This document shows, piece after piece, positions 34,564 to 44,188 of a stretch of DNA of 53,537 nucleotides. The DNA is from a virus. A program made the position numbers and the translations under genes. How positions within the stretch are numbered: position 1 is the first letter of the stretch; every line of letters begins with the position of its first letter. Below the pieces are notes generated by a model. It saw only the letters and a list, made by a program, of their open reading frames with translations, searched no databases and was not told where the DNA came from. The stretch is from positions 1 through 53,537 of IMG/VR virus record IMGVR_UViG_3300025459_000008; one strand, written 5' to 3'.

Positions 34564-36561
34564 ATGGCAATTACCGTTCCTGAAGATCCAACCGCCGAGG
34601 TGCAACGCTCTCGCAACAAGCTGGAGATGGAGAGCGCCAAGCCAGAGATGGATGACAAGGAATTGGCGGAAAGAGAGGAAGCCACCCAGGCTTACGCCGG
34701 GGAGGATGAGGCCCATTTTGTCGCCTATCTAAATGCTTGTGTGAAGGAGTCCCGGGATTCCATGAAAGATATTCGGGATGAACAGGCGGAGTGCTGGGAT
34801 GTTTTTAACGAGAAAGAGCCGTTGAATTACAACTTCAAGGAGGAGTGGCAGAGCCGGGCGATCCTACCCAAGCCGAATATTTACGTCATGGCTTTCCTGG
34901 CGGTTATCAGCAAGGCTTTTGACCCGCAGTTTTTAAGTATCGAGAACGAGCAAAACAAAGTCGATGCGGAATTTATTCGCAAACTGATGTCTCTGATGAT
35001 GTCCAAATCCTTCTCCAACTTCCCGATTAATTTTCTGGACGCCACCCAGATGGGGGCGGCGGAAAATCAGAGCATGGAGATGATTCCCATGTGGCGCTCT
35101 GGTCAAGGACCTTATTGGGACTTGATCGAACCCTGGAAGATACACCGCGACCCCGATTCTCTCAGCCGTCAGCCCCAGTCGGGTATGTATTGGATTCACC
35201 AAGAATGGCTGGACTACTCCGATTTGAAGAAGATGGAGGGAGCCGGGATACTTCAGAACCTCCAGGATTGTGGGCCTGGCGGGCAATGGGGCAACCCCTC
35301 AGCCGATGCCAATATCGATCCCAGCGAACTGAAACGGCGCCGGGATATGCTCTACCAGCAATCATCCTTTCGCACCAAGGTTCTGACCTCCGAGTTCTAC
35401 GGCACCATCCTTAGCCGACGGGGCGAAGAGCTTCTACCCAATTCTACTTATTGGGTAGTGGCTGACCGGGTGGTTAAACTCCCCAAGATTAGCCCTTACC
35501 CAACTCTGCGCTGGCCTGGAACCAGCTTTAGCCCCCTGCCGCACCTGCTCCGTCACGATGGCCGTTCCCTGCTCACCGGCCTCAAGAGCCTGTGGTACGC
35601 CATGTGCAACCTGTTTGCCCTGTATATCGACAACCTCAACTGGACGGTCAATCCTCAGAAAGAGATTGACACTTCCAGTATGGTGGACCCCGAGGACTTG
35701 ACCGACTACCCTGGTAAGCTCTACCTCGTTCGGGGAACTCAACAGGGAAATATGGCGATTCGGGTGGTGGACCGCAAGAGCATCACAGGTGATATCCTGG
35801 CGAATCTCAAATTCGGCGATCAGACTTTTCAAACCGGCGGACCAGTGACCTACGCCCAGCAGGGCCTCCCGGATTATCGGGCCGAAGTAACCGCTCGGGA
35901 GTCGGCACAGAACCTACAGCAATCCAATACCGTGATGAGCTTGGTGGGTGGCAACTTGGATGACGGGGCCTTGAGTGCCATCGAAGCTCTGTACGAGACG
36001 GTCAGGATCAATCTCACCTATGATGAATTAGCGAAATGGATGGGGTCGGAGGTGGCTGACAAGTATCGAGATAGCTCCGCTACCGGCCTTCGTCTTCCCA
36101 GTTTGACTAGTGGGAGTTTCAGGATCAGTGGAGCCTCTACGGTTCTTCAAAACCAGGAAGTGATCAATACTATCGGTAAATTAGTCTTGCCGCTCTGTGA
36201 TCCTAACGGTTTAGGTAAGGTCTTTGGAGTCTATATGAAGCCCTATGGAATTATCAAAGCCATAGAAAAGCGGGCCAACCTGGAGGATGAGGGCATTGTA
36301 GTAACCGAAGAAGAGGCCAAACAGATTGATGCCAAGCAGCAGGCCCAACAGGAAGCTCAGATTGAGGCGCAGAAGCAGAAAGAAGCTGGTGAAGCTGCCA
36401 AGGCTGGAGCTGAGGCCCACGAGGTCGGCGCAGAAGGCGACCGGCATGTGGCACAAGCTGGTATGTTCGATGCTCAAGCCGGGGCGGTAGCGGCGCAACC
36501 ACCGGGTGAAGGTGGCGGAGCACCCGCGCAACCGACGGAAATGCCGGGAGGGATGCAATAA
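34564..36561 (+). CDS. Portal protein
   Basis: 665 residues, SD AAGGACC. Long protein with a portal-like core (GPYWDLIEPWKIHRDPDSLS, YWIHQEWLDYSDLKKM, FRTKVLTSEFYG). It ends in a Gln/Ala-rich coiled coil (about 575-620) and a Gly/Pro/Ala tail, as in podovirus portals. It forms the dodecameric ring for DNA entry and binds the connector. Placement after terL and before scaffold agrees. Confidence 0.8.
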   Translation: MAITVPEDPTAEVQRSRNKLEMESAKPEMDDKELAEREEATQAYAGEDEAHFVAYLNACVKESRDSMKDIRDEQAECWDVFNEKEPLNYNFKEEWQSRAILPKPNIYVMAFLAVISKAFDPQFLSIENEQNKVDAEFIRKLMSLMMSKSFSNFPINFLDATQMGAAENQSMEMIPMWRSGQGPYWDLIEPWKIHRDPDSLSRQPQSGMYWIHQEWLDYSDLKKMEGAGILQNLQDCGPGGQWGNPSADANIDPSELKRRRDMLYQQSSFRTKVLTSEFYGTILSRRGEELLPNSTYWVVADRVVKLPKISPYPTLRWPGTSFSPLPHLLRHDGRSLLTGLKSLWYAMCNLFALYIDNLNWTVNPQKEIDTSSMVDPEDLTDYPGKLYLVRGTQQGNMAIRVVDRKSITGDILANLKFGDQTFQTGGPVTYAQQGLPDYRAEVTARESAQNLQQSNTVMSLVGGNLDDGALSAIEALYETVRINLTYDELAKWMGSEVADKYRDSSATGLRLPSLTSGSFRISGASTVLQNQEVINTIGKLVLPLCDPNGLGKVFGVYMKPYGIIKAIEKRANLEDEGIVVTEEEAKQIDAKQQAQQEAQIEAQKQKEAGEAAKAGAEAHEVGAEGDRHVAQAGMFDAQAGAVAAQPPGEGGGAPAQPTEMPGGMQ

Positions 36562-36912
36562 ATGTTGCGAGGTGGCGTGCAGACTGACATCAGGACGGGG
36601 CGACCCGTAGAATTTAAGCCGGATCAGCGCAAGGGTCAGGTTCAGGAGCGGTTTACCCGGAGTCTATTGGATGCCTCGGACATGGCGGTGGCTCTCCACC
36701 AGAATAATGCTGTCTTGAAAGTTTTTTTAAAGCAATATACCGCTCGGTTGGAGGAATTGGCTGCAACCGACCCGAAAGGGATTTGCCAGACCCTGGAGGC
36801 TTCTATCGGCGAAATTCGTAATATTTTGGAAATATTACCCCTTTTGAGGGAACGGCAGGCCATGAGGGTCTTAGGACCGCAACTGGCCAGCCTTATTGAA
36901 AAGGAGACTTAG
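36562..36912 (+). CDS. Small helical protein after portal
   Basis: 116 residues, ATG adjacent to the portal stop. Helical (SLLDASDMAVALHQNNAVLK, LEASIGEIRNILEILP). Possible head assembly factor. Unknown. Confidence 0.65.
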   Translation: MLRGGVQTDIRTGRPVEFKPDQRKGQVQERFTRSLLDASDMAVALHQNNAVLKVFLKQYTARLEELAATDPKGICQTLEASIGEIRNILEILPLLRERQAMRVLGPQLASLIEKET

Positions 36913-36996
36913 GGTGCCCCATACGGGATAACACCCTCGGCATAGAAACAACCTGCCGGCCCGCAAGGATAACCGGCGTGGAGCGGAGCAAGAACC

Positions 36997-38031
36997 ATGC
37001 CAACAGGCGCAACGCTACAGGAAGAGATCATCACCGGCCCGAAGCCTGGGGAAGAGACTCTGGCGGACGAGTTGGATAATCGCCGTGAGGTCACCGGCGA
37101 TATGCTGATGGGTGGACACCCGAACGAGGAACCTGAAAAAGAAGAAACTCCGGTTGCCGGGGAAGAAGAGAAGCCTCCCGAAAAGGGCGAGGGCGAGGAA
37201 GAAAAACCTCCTGAGAAGAAGGAGCCGACTTTTCGGTTCAAAGATCAGGAGACTGCGGAGAAATCTCACGCCGAGGCCGAGAAGGAGATGACCAAGGCCA
37301 AGATGGAGGCCGCAGCCCTTCAGCGGGAACTGGATGAACTCAAGATCAAGCCCCCGGAGAAAAAAGAGGAAATTGTCAAGCCGCCCGAACCCAGCGTGGA
37401 AGAGCGAGAGGCGGATTTACTGAAACAGGCAACGGCAATCAGGGCTAAAGCTGCTGCGGATATTAACGAACTCGACCGCACGGCGGAGGACTATCTTGAG
37501 CAATGGGCGGCAATTACAGAAAAAGCCAATCTTGCGATTCGCCGGGCCGAGAGAAGGCTGTTTCCTCTACCCGCAGCGCCTGAAGACATTGACAGCCGGA
37601 TTGATGCCAAAATCAAGGCTGATAGAGAAGCCGACAGGTTGGCCAGAGCAGAAGAGGACAGAAAGACCGCTGGCGAGCGTGCTTGGGAAGATGCCCTGAA
37701 CTATGGCAAAAAAGCTGGCCTCAAACTGGAAGACCAGGAATCAGCCGACTATGATCTTTTCGACGTGGCTGGCCAGAAGTTGCCTCAAGAAATGAGGGGC
37801 AAGGGTGCTACTCCGGAAGCTGTGGAGTGGATGGTCAATTACGTTCGCACCCGCACCGGCAAAGTAGTCCTCTCGGAAGCAGAGAAACATGCTTTAGCCC
37901 GCAAGACCCAACAGGAGAATCAGCCTTTGGGGAAAGGCGGGATTAAACCGAAACCGAAACAACCTCAACAAGAGACGGAGGGCTCGCTGAAGGATGATTT
38001 TGAAGAAGCCAGAGGGCGACGAATCCTCTAG
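36997..38031 (+). CDS. Head scaffolding protein
   Basis: 344 residues, SD TGGAGCGGAGC. Highly charged: Glu/Pro/Lys-rich start with two EEKPPEK repeats, a long coiled coil (about 85-225), a small folded part, and a basic C-terminal tail (KGGIKPKPKQP, then ARGRRIL). This is the usual composition of scaffolds that bind the coat protein by a basic tail. Directly upstream of the major capsid gene. Confidence 0.8.
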   Translation: MPTGATLQEEIITGPKPGEETLADELDNRREVTGDMLMGGHPNEEPEKEETPVAGEEEKPPEKGEGEEEKPPEKKEPTFRFKDQETAEKSHAEAEKEMTKAKMEAAALQRELDELKIKPPEKKEEIVKPPEPSVEEREADLLKQATAIRAKAAADINELDRTAEDYLEQWAAITEKANLAIRRAERRLFPLPAAPEDIDSRIDAKIKADREADRLARAEEDRKTAGERAWEDALNYGKKAGLKLEDQESADYDLFDVAGQKLPQEMRGKGATPEAVEWMVNYVRTRTGKVVLSEAEKHALARKTQQENQPLGKGGIKPKPKQPQQETEGSLKDDFEEARGRRIL

Positions 38032-38065
38032 CAAGCCCGCCTTTGCATGATAAAGGAGGCGCATC

Positions 38066-39031
38066 ATGCCTTTTAACTGGGAATGGGATGCCGCAGTAGG
38101 CATCTACAAAAATATGCAGTTGAGCAAAAAGCTGCGCAAGGTCGCCGCGGGCGCCTGTATCGTGGCCCCGTTTGGCCGGGACTATGGCATCGGATTTAAG
38201 GCCAATGCCGGCCAGTATATCAACATTATGCACATCGAACGGCTGCCCAACAGCCCGTCTTCGGTTTTGCAGGAGAACAACCGTATTCCGATCCGCAAAC
38301 CCGCCTACGGCAATCGCCAGATTCCCGTGGTGGAATACGGCGAAGGGACGGAGTTCACCAACCTGGCCGAGCAGCTTTCCGTCTTCAAACCTTCTGACCA
38401 GCTTCAGCAGTTGCTCAAGGTTCAGATGGAGGAAGCCCTGGACAGCGCCACCGCCACCGCCTTCAAAGACGGCACCGCGGTCAAGATTATCTTCACCCCC
38501 TCGGGCCTGACTACTGGCACCTTTGCCACCAGCGGGGTCGCCGCGGCCAAAGCTGGCGTGGGCCTGACTTTCGATCATTGCACCCAGATCTCGGACTATC
38601 TGGTGGACACCCTTTACGTCCCGCCTTTCGAGGGTGAGTCGTTTGTCGGCATCACCGCCAACAAAAACTACCGCTCCCTGAAGAATGACCGCTACTGGCA
38701 GGAATGGCACAAGTACCTGGCCAAAGGCGATTTCGTTTTCAAGCGGGAAATGGGCGCCACCGAATTGATTCGCTGGGTGGTCTGCAACCGGCCTCTGGCC
38801 TTCTCCAATACCGCTGGAACCTCGGCCTACTTGGGCGAGGGAGTGGTGTTCGGCGATGAGGCAGTGGCCCGCCTGGAAGCGCAAGCCCCTCATCTGCGTC
38901 TGGACAACAACTACCAAAGCGATTTTGGCCGTGCCAAAGCCGTAGCCTGGTATGGAATCCTCGGGTTCGGGAGCGTTTGGGACAGCCCGGATGCGGGCAA
39001 GGCCAAAATCATCCAGATCAACTCCCTGTAA
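38066..39031 (+). CDS. Major capsid protein
   Basis: 321 residues, SD AAAGGAGGCGC. NWEWDAAVGIYKNMQLSKKL start, VVEYGEGTEFTNLAEQLSVF loop, ITANKNYRSLKNDRYWQEW in the A-domain, and a C-terminal WYGILGFGSVWDSP strand. Order and size suit an HK97-fold coat protein of the P22/N4gp56-like type. Flanked by scaffold and structural genes. Confidence 0.85.
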   Translation: MPFNWEWDAAVGIYKNMQLSKKLRKVAAGACIVAPFGRDYGIGFKANAGQYINIMHIERLPNSPSSVLQENNRIPIRKPAYGNRQIPVVEYGEGTEFTNLAEQLSVFKPSDQLQQLLKVQMEEALDSATATAFKDGTAVKIIFTPSGLTTGTFATSGVAAAKAGVGLTFDHCTQISDYLVDTLYVPPFEGESFVGITANKNYRSLKNDRYWQEWHKYLAKGDFVFKREMGATELIRWVVCNRPLAFSNTAGTSAYLGEGVVFGDEAVARLEAQAPHLRLDNNYQSDFGRAKAVAWYGILGFGSVWDSPDAGKAKIIQINSL

Positions 39032-39060
39032 AGGGACGAGGTAATAGGAGGTAATTTAAC

Positions 39061-40017
39061 ATGGTATATGGAACTTACGACCGTCATGTGGTGGACGGGT
39101 CCAACTCCGACATCGGGCAGGGCGGGGCTGCGGCTATCAACCTGAGCAGCCAGGCGCTGGGGGTTTTTACCCTCTCCACCAAAACTGCCCGAGAGCCGAT
39201 GACCGTAGATCGGCTGGGATTTATGCCCGTCACCGTGTTCGCTTTGACCGTCCCGGGCGCCCTGGGACTCTATCGCTATCCGCACGGTTTGACCTGCGTG
39301 GACCTGCCGACCGCTCTCAAGTTGTGCAACGACTTGTCAGCCAACATGATCGCTCACGCGGCTGACGCTGTGATTCACCTTTTACCTGACACCACGTACT
39401 TTTCTGCAACCTTAACTCCATCAACGCCGGTCGTCGGTCTGACTGACATGATGGTCCAGATCAACCTGCTTATCACTGCCTTCACGGCACATGCAGCAAC
39501 CGATGAAGCCAAGGGAACTCCGGTTTTTCACCTTGTTACCGATAGCGCCGGGGCTTCAGCTCAAGCCTTGACCAGCACCACTCCGGTCACCACCCTGGCA
39601 ACCTCCATCACCATGCTGAACGATATGTTGACCAGGTACAACCTTCACGACATGGATGTGGTTGCCCATCATGTCGGGCATCTCCACCAGTCCTACAAAG
39701 TTCTGCTGGCCAGCATTGCTCTGGTAACCCTCGATGCGGTAGGCTTCGACTACGTTTCCGATGTGGATAACCTGCCAGTCGAGGCCGTGTACCCCTACCA
39801 GGGGTTGGCTATCCGGGGTGTGGCTGACATGGTGCCGGGTGACCAAGTGGCTATCGAATTGATAACCAAACCCACTGGCACCGGCACCCTGCAACCGTTC
39901 TTTGGCTGGCACTGCCGGGCGGAATCCGAAGCGGACATGCCCTTCGTGGTCAATCGGACTCCGGTGAAGACCGCCGTGACCGGAACCAACCGCCTTGCGG
40001 TTGTTGGCGGCGATTAA
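39061..40017 (+). CDS. Virion protein with three His-rich helical repeats
   Basis: 318 residues, SD TAGGAGGTAA. Beta-rich start and end. The middle (about 84-230) holds three related segments: LCNDLSANMIAHAADAVIHL, then LLITAFTAHAATDEA, then MLNDMLTRYNLHDMDVVAHH. 'ND....y..H..d...H' repeats occur in phage head decoration or fibre proteins. Likely a capsid decoration protein. Confidence 0.7.
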   Translation: MVYGTYDRHVVDGSNSDIGQGGAAAINLSSQALGVFTLSTKTAREPMTVDRLGFMPVTVFALTVPGALGLYRYPHGLTCVDLPTALKLCNDLSANMIAHAADAVIHLLPDTTYFSATLTPSTPVVGLTDMMVQINLLITAFTAHAATDEAKGTPVFHLVTDSAGASAQALTSTTPVTTLATSITMLNDMLTRYNLHDMDVVAHHVGHLHQSYKVLLASIALVTLDAVGFDYVSDVDNLPVEAVYPYQGLAIRGVADMVPGDQVAIELITKPTGTGTLQPFFGWHCRAESEADMPFVVNRTPVKTAVTGTNRLAVVGGD

Positions 40018-40072
40018 TCGATCAAGGCTCCGGGGGTTATCCCGGAGCCTCGGTCTTTAAAGGAGTTGACTT

Positions 40073-40777
40073 ATGGGCTATCTTGCCGCAACCGATGTTA
40101 TTGTTACGGTGATTCCTCAGTTGTGCTTCAATCCTCCTGGACAGCCGAAGGTAAGTTTCCCCACCATTGCTTTTGGCGATGGGGCTTCGTACTACCCGGC
40201 CCACGGCGTCCCTCTGCCTGCTATGGGGGCCTTGGGCGACTTTCTCAAAAAAATTCTGAGAATCATCATCACTCCGCCCCCTGGGGACGGCTACGTTTAC
40301 AAATACGACAAGAACTACGGCACCATCCGCATCTATGAGGCGCCCACGGCTGGGTCCCTTGCGGTAGTTGCGGTTTCTGCCGGGACACCCGCGGGCAATG
40401 TGGCGGTCCCTACGGGTAATTTGGCGGCAGCGGGTTTAACCATTGATGCCCATGCCCACACCCTCAAAATTCAGGGTTCAGGCAGCATTGCCGCCAACGA
40501 TACGGTTGGCGTCAACGGTACAGCGTTGGTCAAAGTCAACGCCAGCGATGCTACCATCGCTGCTGCTGGGGCCGACTCCGGTGTCCAGAACACCAGCGCC
40601 ACCGGCAATTTGGCCAACACGGTTCTGACCATCGCAGCTCCCGCCTTTACTGGCAGTGCTATGGGGACCCATACCCACTCTCTGAGCGGTGAAGCTGCGG
40701 TGGGTGCTTTGGTGGAATTTACTACCGGCGCAGTAGCTCCTACCGCTTCTCTGGACCTTATGGTAATTGGGGAGTAA
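40073..40777 (+). CDS. Structural protein, paralogue of 42903-43277
   Basis: 234 residues, SD AAAGGAGTTGAC. First 95 residues (VIVTVIPQLCFNPPGQPKVS, TIAFGDGASYY) match the protein at 42903. The rest is Ala/Gly/Thr-rich beta repeats with AHAHTLK and MGTHTHSLSG, typical of exposed fibre or decoration domains. The two glycosyltransferase genes lie between the paralogues. Confidence 0.75.
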   Translation: MGYLAATDVIVTVIPQLCFNPPGQPKVSFPTIAFGDGASYYPAHGVPLPAMGALGDFLKKILRIIITPPPGDGYVYKYDKNYGTIRIYEAPTAGSLAVVAVSAGTPAGNVAVPTGNLAAAGLTIDAHAHTLKIQGSGSIAANDTVGVNGTALVKVNASDATIAAAGADSGVQNTSATGNLANTVLTIAAPAFTGSAMGTHTHSLSGEAAVGALVEFTTGAVAPTASLDLMVIGE

Positions 40778-40784
40778 TCGGTTT

Positions 40785-42083
40785 ATGTGGCAGAAACGGG
40801 TCAAGAAGACGATCTTCACGCTCAACGTGAACGACTACTCGCCAGAGATGACAGCGCTCACCTATCCCCTGATCCAGGCTTACGCTCGGAAGATAGGGGC
40901 GGATTTTCACATCATCCGGGAGCGGAGGTTTCCCGACTGGCCCATCACCTACGAGAAACTGCAAGTCTACGAACTGGCGCAGCAGATGGAGAACGATTGG
41001 AACATCTATATCGACTCCGATGTTCTGGTCCACCCGGACACCCCGGATCTGACTTTACTGCTTTCCCGGGATACTGTGGCCCATTTTGGTTCTGACTTTG
41101 CCCCCACCCGATGGAAGACTGACAGGTTCTTCCATCGGGATGGACGGCATATCAGTTCGGGGAATTGGCTGGCCCTCGCCAGCGACCTGTGCATCGAACT
41201 CTGGAAACCGGTGGACGACCTTACGCTGGCGGAGGCTATCGACAACATCCAACCGAGCGTTATTGAACGGACGAGTGGTATCATTGAACCTCAACACCTC
41301 ATTGACGATTATATCCTCAGCCGCAATATCGCCAAGTATGGTCTGAAGTTCGTCAATATCAAGGATGTGCTGGCGAAGAATTACACGGATGGTGGTGGAT
41401 TCTTCTGGCACCACTACCTTATCCCGGTTGACCAGAAGATTGACGAGATGCACAAAGTCATTGACCAATGGAAAGTAGCTGGTCTTATGAAGGAAATTTA
41501 TGGGGCTATTTATCCGCGAAATCCTGTTGCTCAGGCCGTTGCAATCCCGGGCCGCATGACCCGAGCGGAACTTTACTGGCTCCATGAAACCGCCAAGAAA
41601 ATGGAGTCTGTAGTGGAAATCGGTAGTCTGCAGGGTCGTAGCACCTTTGCCTTGTGTTCGGGGTGCAACGGCGGCAACGGGAAAGTCTATGCTGTTGATC
41701 CTTTTATCTTTCAAGGGGAATGGATGTTTGCTGCAGATCTCCAGTTCACCGGCTACAAGACAGGCGATAGTTTCTTTAAGGAATTTCTTAAAAATTGTGG
41801 TCATTTCCCTCACCTCACGGTCATCAAGAAGACGAGCGTGGAGGCTGCGGCTACCGACATTGTGCCGCCTGTGGTGGACATGGTTTTTATCGACGGCCCC
41901 CATGATCCTCAGAGCGTCTTGACCGATCTGGAGACTTGGGTACCCCGAACCCGTAAACTGGTCTGCGGCCACGACTTGGATCACCCGGAGTGTCCTGGGG
42001 TTCGCCAGGCTCTGACCGAGTTCTTCGGAATGGACAGGGTTGTTGCCGGACCCGATACTCTTTGGGCAGTTAAGATGGATTAA
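40785..42083 (+). CDS. Glycosyltransferase-methyltransferase fusion
   Basis: 432 residues from ATG 40785. Residues 1-240: GT-A-type fold with TIFTLNVNDYSPEM and the DxD site YIDSDVLVH (about 75-83). Residues about 262-432: class I SAM methyltransferase (VVEIGSLQGRSTFALC, GKVYAVDPF, VVDMVFIDGPHDPQSV, KLVCGHD), like Methyltransf_24. It could add and then methylate a sugar. Placed inside the structural operon, so a virion protein is a likely acceptor. Confidence 0.8.
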   Translation: MWQKRVKKTIFTLNVNDYSPEMTALTYPLIQAYARKIGADFHIIRERRFPDWPITYEKLQVYELAQQMENDWNIYIDSDVLVHPDTPDLTLLLSRDTVAHFGSDFAPTRWKTDRFFHRDGRHISSGNWLALASDLCIELWKPVDDLTLAEAIDNIQPSVIERTSGIIEPQHLIDDYILSRNIAKYGLKFVNIKDVLAKNYTDGGGFFWHHYLIPVDQKIDEMHKVIDQWKVAGLMKEIYGAIYPRNPVAQAVAIPGRMTRAELYWLHETAKKMESVVEIGSLQGRSTFALCSGCNGGNGKVYAVDPFIFQGEWMFAADLQFTGYKTGDSFFKEFLKNCGHFPHLTVIKKTSVEAAATDIVPPVVDMVFIDGPHDPQSVLTDLETWVPRTRKLVCGHDLDHPECPGVRQALTEFFGMDRVVAGPDTLWAVKMD

Positions 42084-42086
42084 GGA

Positions 42087-42887
42087 ATGGAAATCCCCGT
42101 AGTTTTGATAACCGATGAAGTCTTTGCTCCGTATTGTGCAACAGCTATGGCATCGGTCTTGAGAAACGCCGGGGATGATACGGAGATCAGTTTCCATATT
42201 CTAACAGAAGGATTATCGCAAATAGTTAAGGATAAGTTTAGTGGATTGAAATACATAAAGGATTGCGATATTAATTATAATATTATTAATAAAGAGGAAT
42301 TTAGTGATTTACCAGTTTATTACCATATTCCATTAAGTTCATATTATAGGCTTAAATTGTTTTCTATGTTTCCTAATTATGATAAATTAATTTATTTGGA
42401 TAGCGATTCGGTAGTTCTTGAAAATATTAAGGAACTGTTTGATATAGATATAGATAACTATTACGCTGGAATGGTTTTAGATATTGTACGAAAAGACGGA
42501 ATGCGTGTTGATGAATTGATTAAAAAACTACAATTACCCTCGGATAGTAAATATTTTAACGCAGGTCTAATACTTGTAAATCTTAAAAAATGCCGGGAAC
42601 ATAGTATTGGAGACAAAATTATTAAGTGGGCCAAGCATAATAAAGAAAAACTAACTTGGGCAGACCAGGATACCATCAATGTTGTTATGAATGGGCTTAT
42701 TAAGGAATTACCGGACAAATATAATATTCAACTATGGTTTTATAACACTAACGCAAGGCGATCTGAAATAGATGGAAAAGCGATTATTCATTACTGTGGG
42801 CCAGAGAAACCCTGGAATAATAAAAGAATGTTCCTGTCTGAACACTTCTGGGAAAACTATTATCCATTTATGGAGATTTATCAATAA
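42087..42887 (+). CDS. GT8-family glycosyltransferase
   Basis: 266 residues. VVLITDEVFAPYCATAMASV, DxD in LIYLDSDSVV (about 102-111), YFNAGLILVNL, WADQDTINVV, HYCGPEKPW: the full GT8 set (LPS glucosyl/galactosyl-transferase or glycogenin type). The gene is much more AT-rich than its neighbours, suggesting recent transfer. Begins four bases after the fusion gene. Confidence 0.9.
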   Translation: MEIPVVLITDEVFAPYCATAMASVLRNAGDDTEISFHILTEGLSQIVKDKFSGLKYIKDCDINYNIINKEEFSDLPVYYHIPLSSYYRLKLFSMFPNYDKLIYLDSDSVVLENIKELFDIDIDNYYAGMVLDIVRKDGMRVDELIKKLQLPSDSKYFNAGLILVNLKKCREHSIGDKIIKWAKHNKEKLTWADQDTINVVMNGLIKELPDKYNIQLWFYNTNARRSEIDGKAIIHYCGPEKPWNNKRMFLSEHFWENYYPFMEIYQ

Positions 42888-42902
42888 AGGAGATTAACTA
42901 TT

Positions 42903-43277
42903 ATGCCTGCTGCTGCCATTGCTCTTGCGGATGTGAGTGTCATCCTGATCCCGCAACTGGTCTTTAATCCATCGTCGATGCTCAACGAGTCTTACCCAAG
43001 CATTGTTTTTGGCGACGCGACATTGACGTATGACACCTATGGTATCCCGATGCCGCCTCCTGGTGACTTCGGGATGCTTAATGCGATCATCCGAGTTTTT
43101 TTCCAGGACCCGCCGGACGGCTACAAGTATGTCTATGACCCGACACCGCGGACGGCAACCCCGGTAGCTCCAAATGGCACGATCCGGATATTTAAAGTTG
43201 GGTCTGCCGGTGCTCTGACAGAATTTAGCGGAGCGGTTTCAGCCACAACCTTGCTGGCCATGATTATCGGCCAGTAG
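42903..43277 (+). CDS. Structural protein, short paralogue of 40073-40777
   Basis: 124 residues, SD AAAGGAGATTAAC. VSVILIPQLVFNPSSMLNES, SIVFGDATLTYDTYGIPMPP, DPPDGYKYVYDP, GTIRIFKV match the first 95 residues of the protein at 40073, without its C-terminal repeats. Arose by duplication; may be alternative decoration subunits. Confidence 0.75.
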   Translation: MPAAAIALADVSVILIPQLVFNPSSMLNESYPSIVFGDATLTYDTYGIPMPPPGDFGMLNAIIRVFFQDPPDGYKYVYDPTPRTATPVAPNGTIRIFKVGSAGALTEFSGAVSATTLLAMIIGQ

Positions 43278-43307
43278 GATATTCCAACTAAAAAGGAAGG
43301 GGATTTT

Positions 43308-43991
43308 ATGGGTCAAATGCTGTACACGCAAGATGGCAGCAGCGTCGAAGTGGAGAACGTCTGGGTGGTCTCAGCAAAGCAGGATGCCGAGGGCCAGTGG
43401 ATTCAAATGGGCGGCAAGGTCGCTCTCATGCCCAATGGGGCCTACTGCCACGGCGACGGCAATCTTCTTCCCTTTGAATCTGAGGAAGAAATCAGGGAAA
43501 TTTTCAATACCCGGGCTCACGATGGCGGCTCCATGGTTATCCCGGAGATGCAGTGGCTCCTGGACGCCATGTTGGAGTGGTTCGCCCACCGTGCTGACTT
43601 CGAGGGTCTGGTTATTCAAAAGGTCGTTCTCAACCGGAAGGGATACCCGGAATTGGAAGATGGAAGCCCGGCGGAAGAGTCGGACATCTACGCCTATTTT
43701 GAACCGGGTCCGGCTCTATCGGCAGCCATCGTCGGTTTGTATAAGCGGCGCGAAGTTGAGGCAGCAGAGGCTAAGGCTGCTAAACCGGAAATCTACCGGC
43801 AAGGACCCACACCGCCACCGGGAAAACCGAGGGTAGCGGGTGATTTGGTGGCTACTCCCCCAAAGGTTTCTCCTAAGAGAGGGAAAGGTTTTACTACGGA
43901 ATCACTGATAAAAGCGCGAGCCACGAGGGCTGCCAATAAGGCAGCTAAAGCCATGGCAACTCCGAACCCGACACCGGCCACTACGGGGTAA
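43308..43991 (+). CDS. Hypothetical virion-module protein
   Basis: 227 residues, SD AAAGGAAGGGG. Folded first 150 residues (VWVVSAKQDAEGQWIQMGGK, ALMPNGAYCHGDGNLLPF), then a Pro/Ala/Lys-rich disordered tail. Unknown; in the head-tail gene string. Confidence 0.65.
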   Translation: MGQMLYTQDGSSVEVENVWVVSAKQDAEGQWIQMGGKVALMPNGAYCHGDGNLLPFESEEEIREIFNTRAHDGGSMVIPEMQWLLDAMLEWFAHRADFEGLVIQKVVLNRKGYPELEDGSPAEESDIYAYFEPGPALSAAIVGLYKRREVEAAEAKAAKPEIYRQGPTPPPGKPRVAGDLVATPPKVSPKRGKGFTTESLIKARATRAANKAAKAMATPNPTPATTG

Positions 43992-43994
43992 TCA

Positions 43995-44174
43995 ATGCCG
44001 GATGATTGCGATGAGACGGTTGTTCATTGCCCCAACCCGAGGTGCGGGATCATATTCCGGCCTGATCCCGAGGTTTACATAGAGGGCGACACTCGTTGCC
44101 CTAAATGCGGGGCTAACTTCAATACGCAAATCCCGCCCTCGGTAATGAGGCTGGGAGATTATGGCGAAGAATAG
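43995..44174 (+). CDS. Small zinc-ribbon protein
   Basis: 59 codons from ATG 43995, three bases after the previous gene. HCPNPRCGIIFRPDP, then TRCPKCGANF: two Cys pairs of a ribbon. Unknown. Confidence 0.65.
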   Translation: MPDDCDETVVHCPNPRCGIIFRPDPEVYIEGDTRCPKCGANFNTQIPPSVMRLGDYGEE

Positions 44175-44188
44175 GGAAGCCTAGCCTG

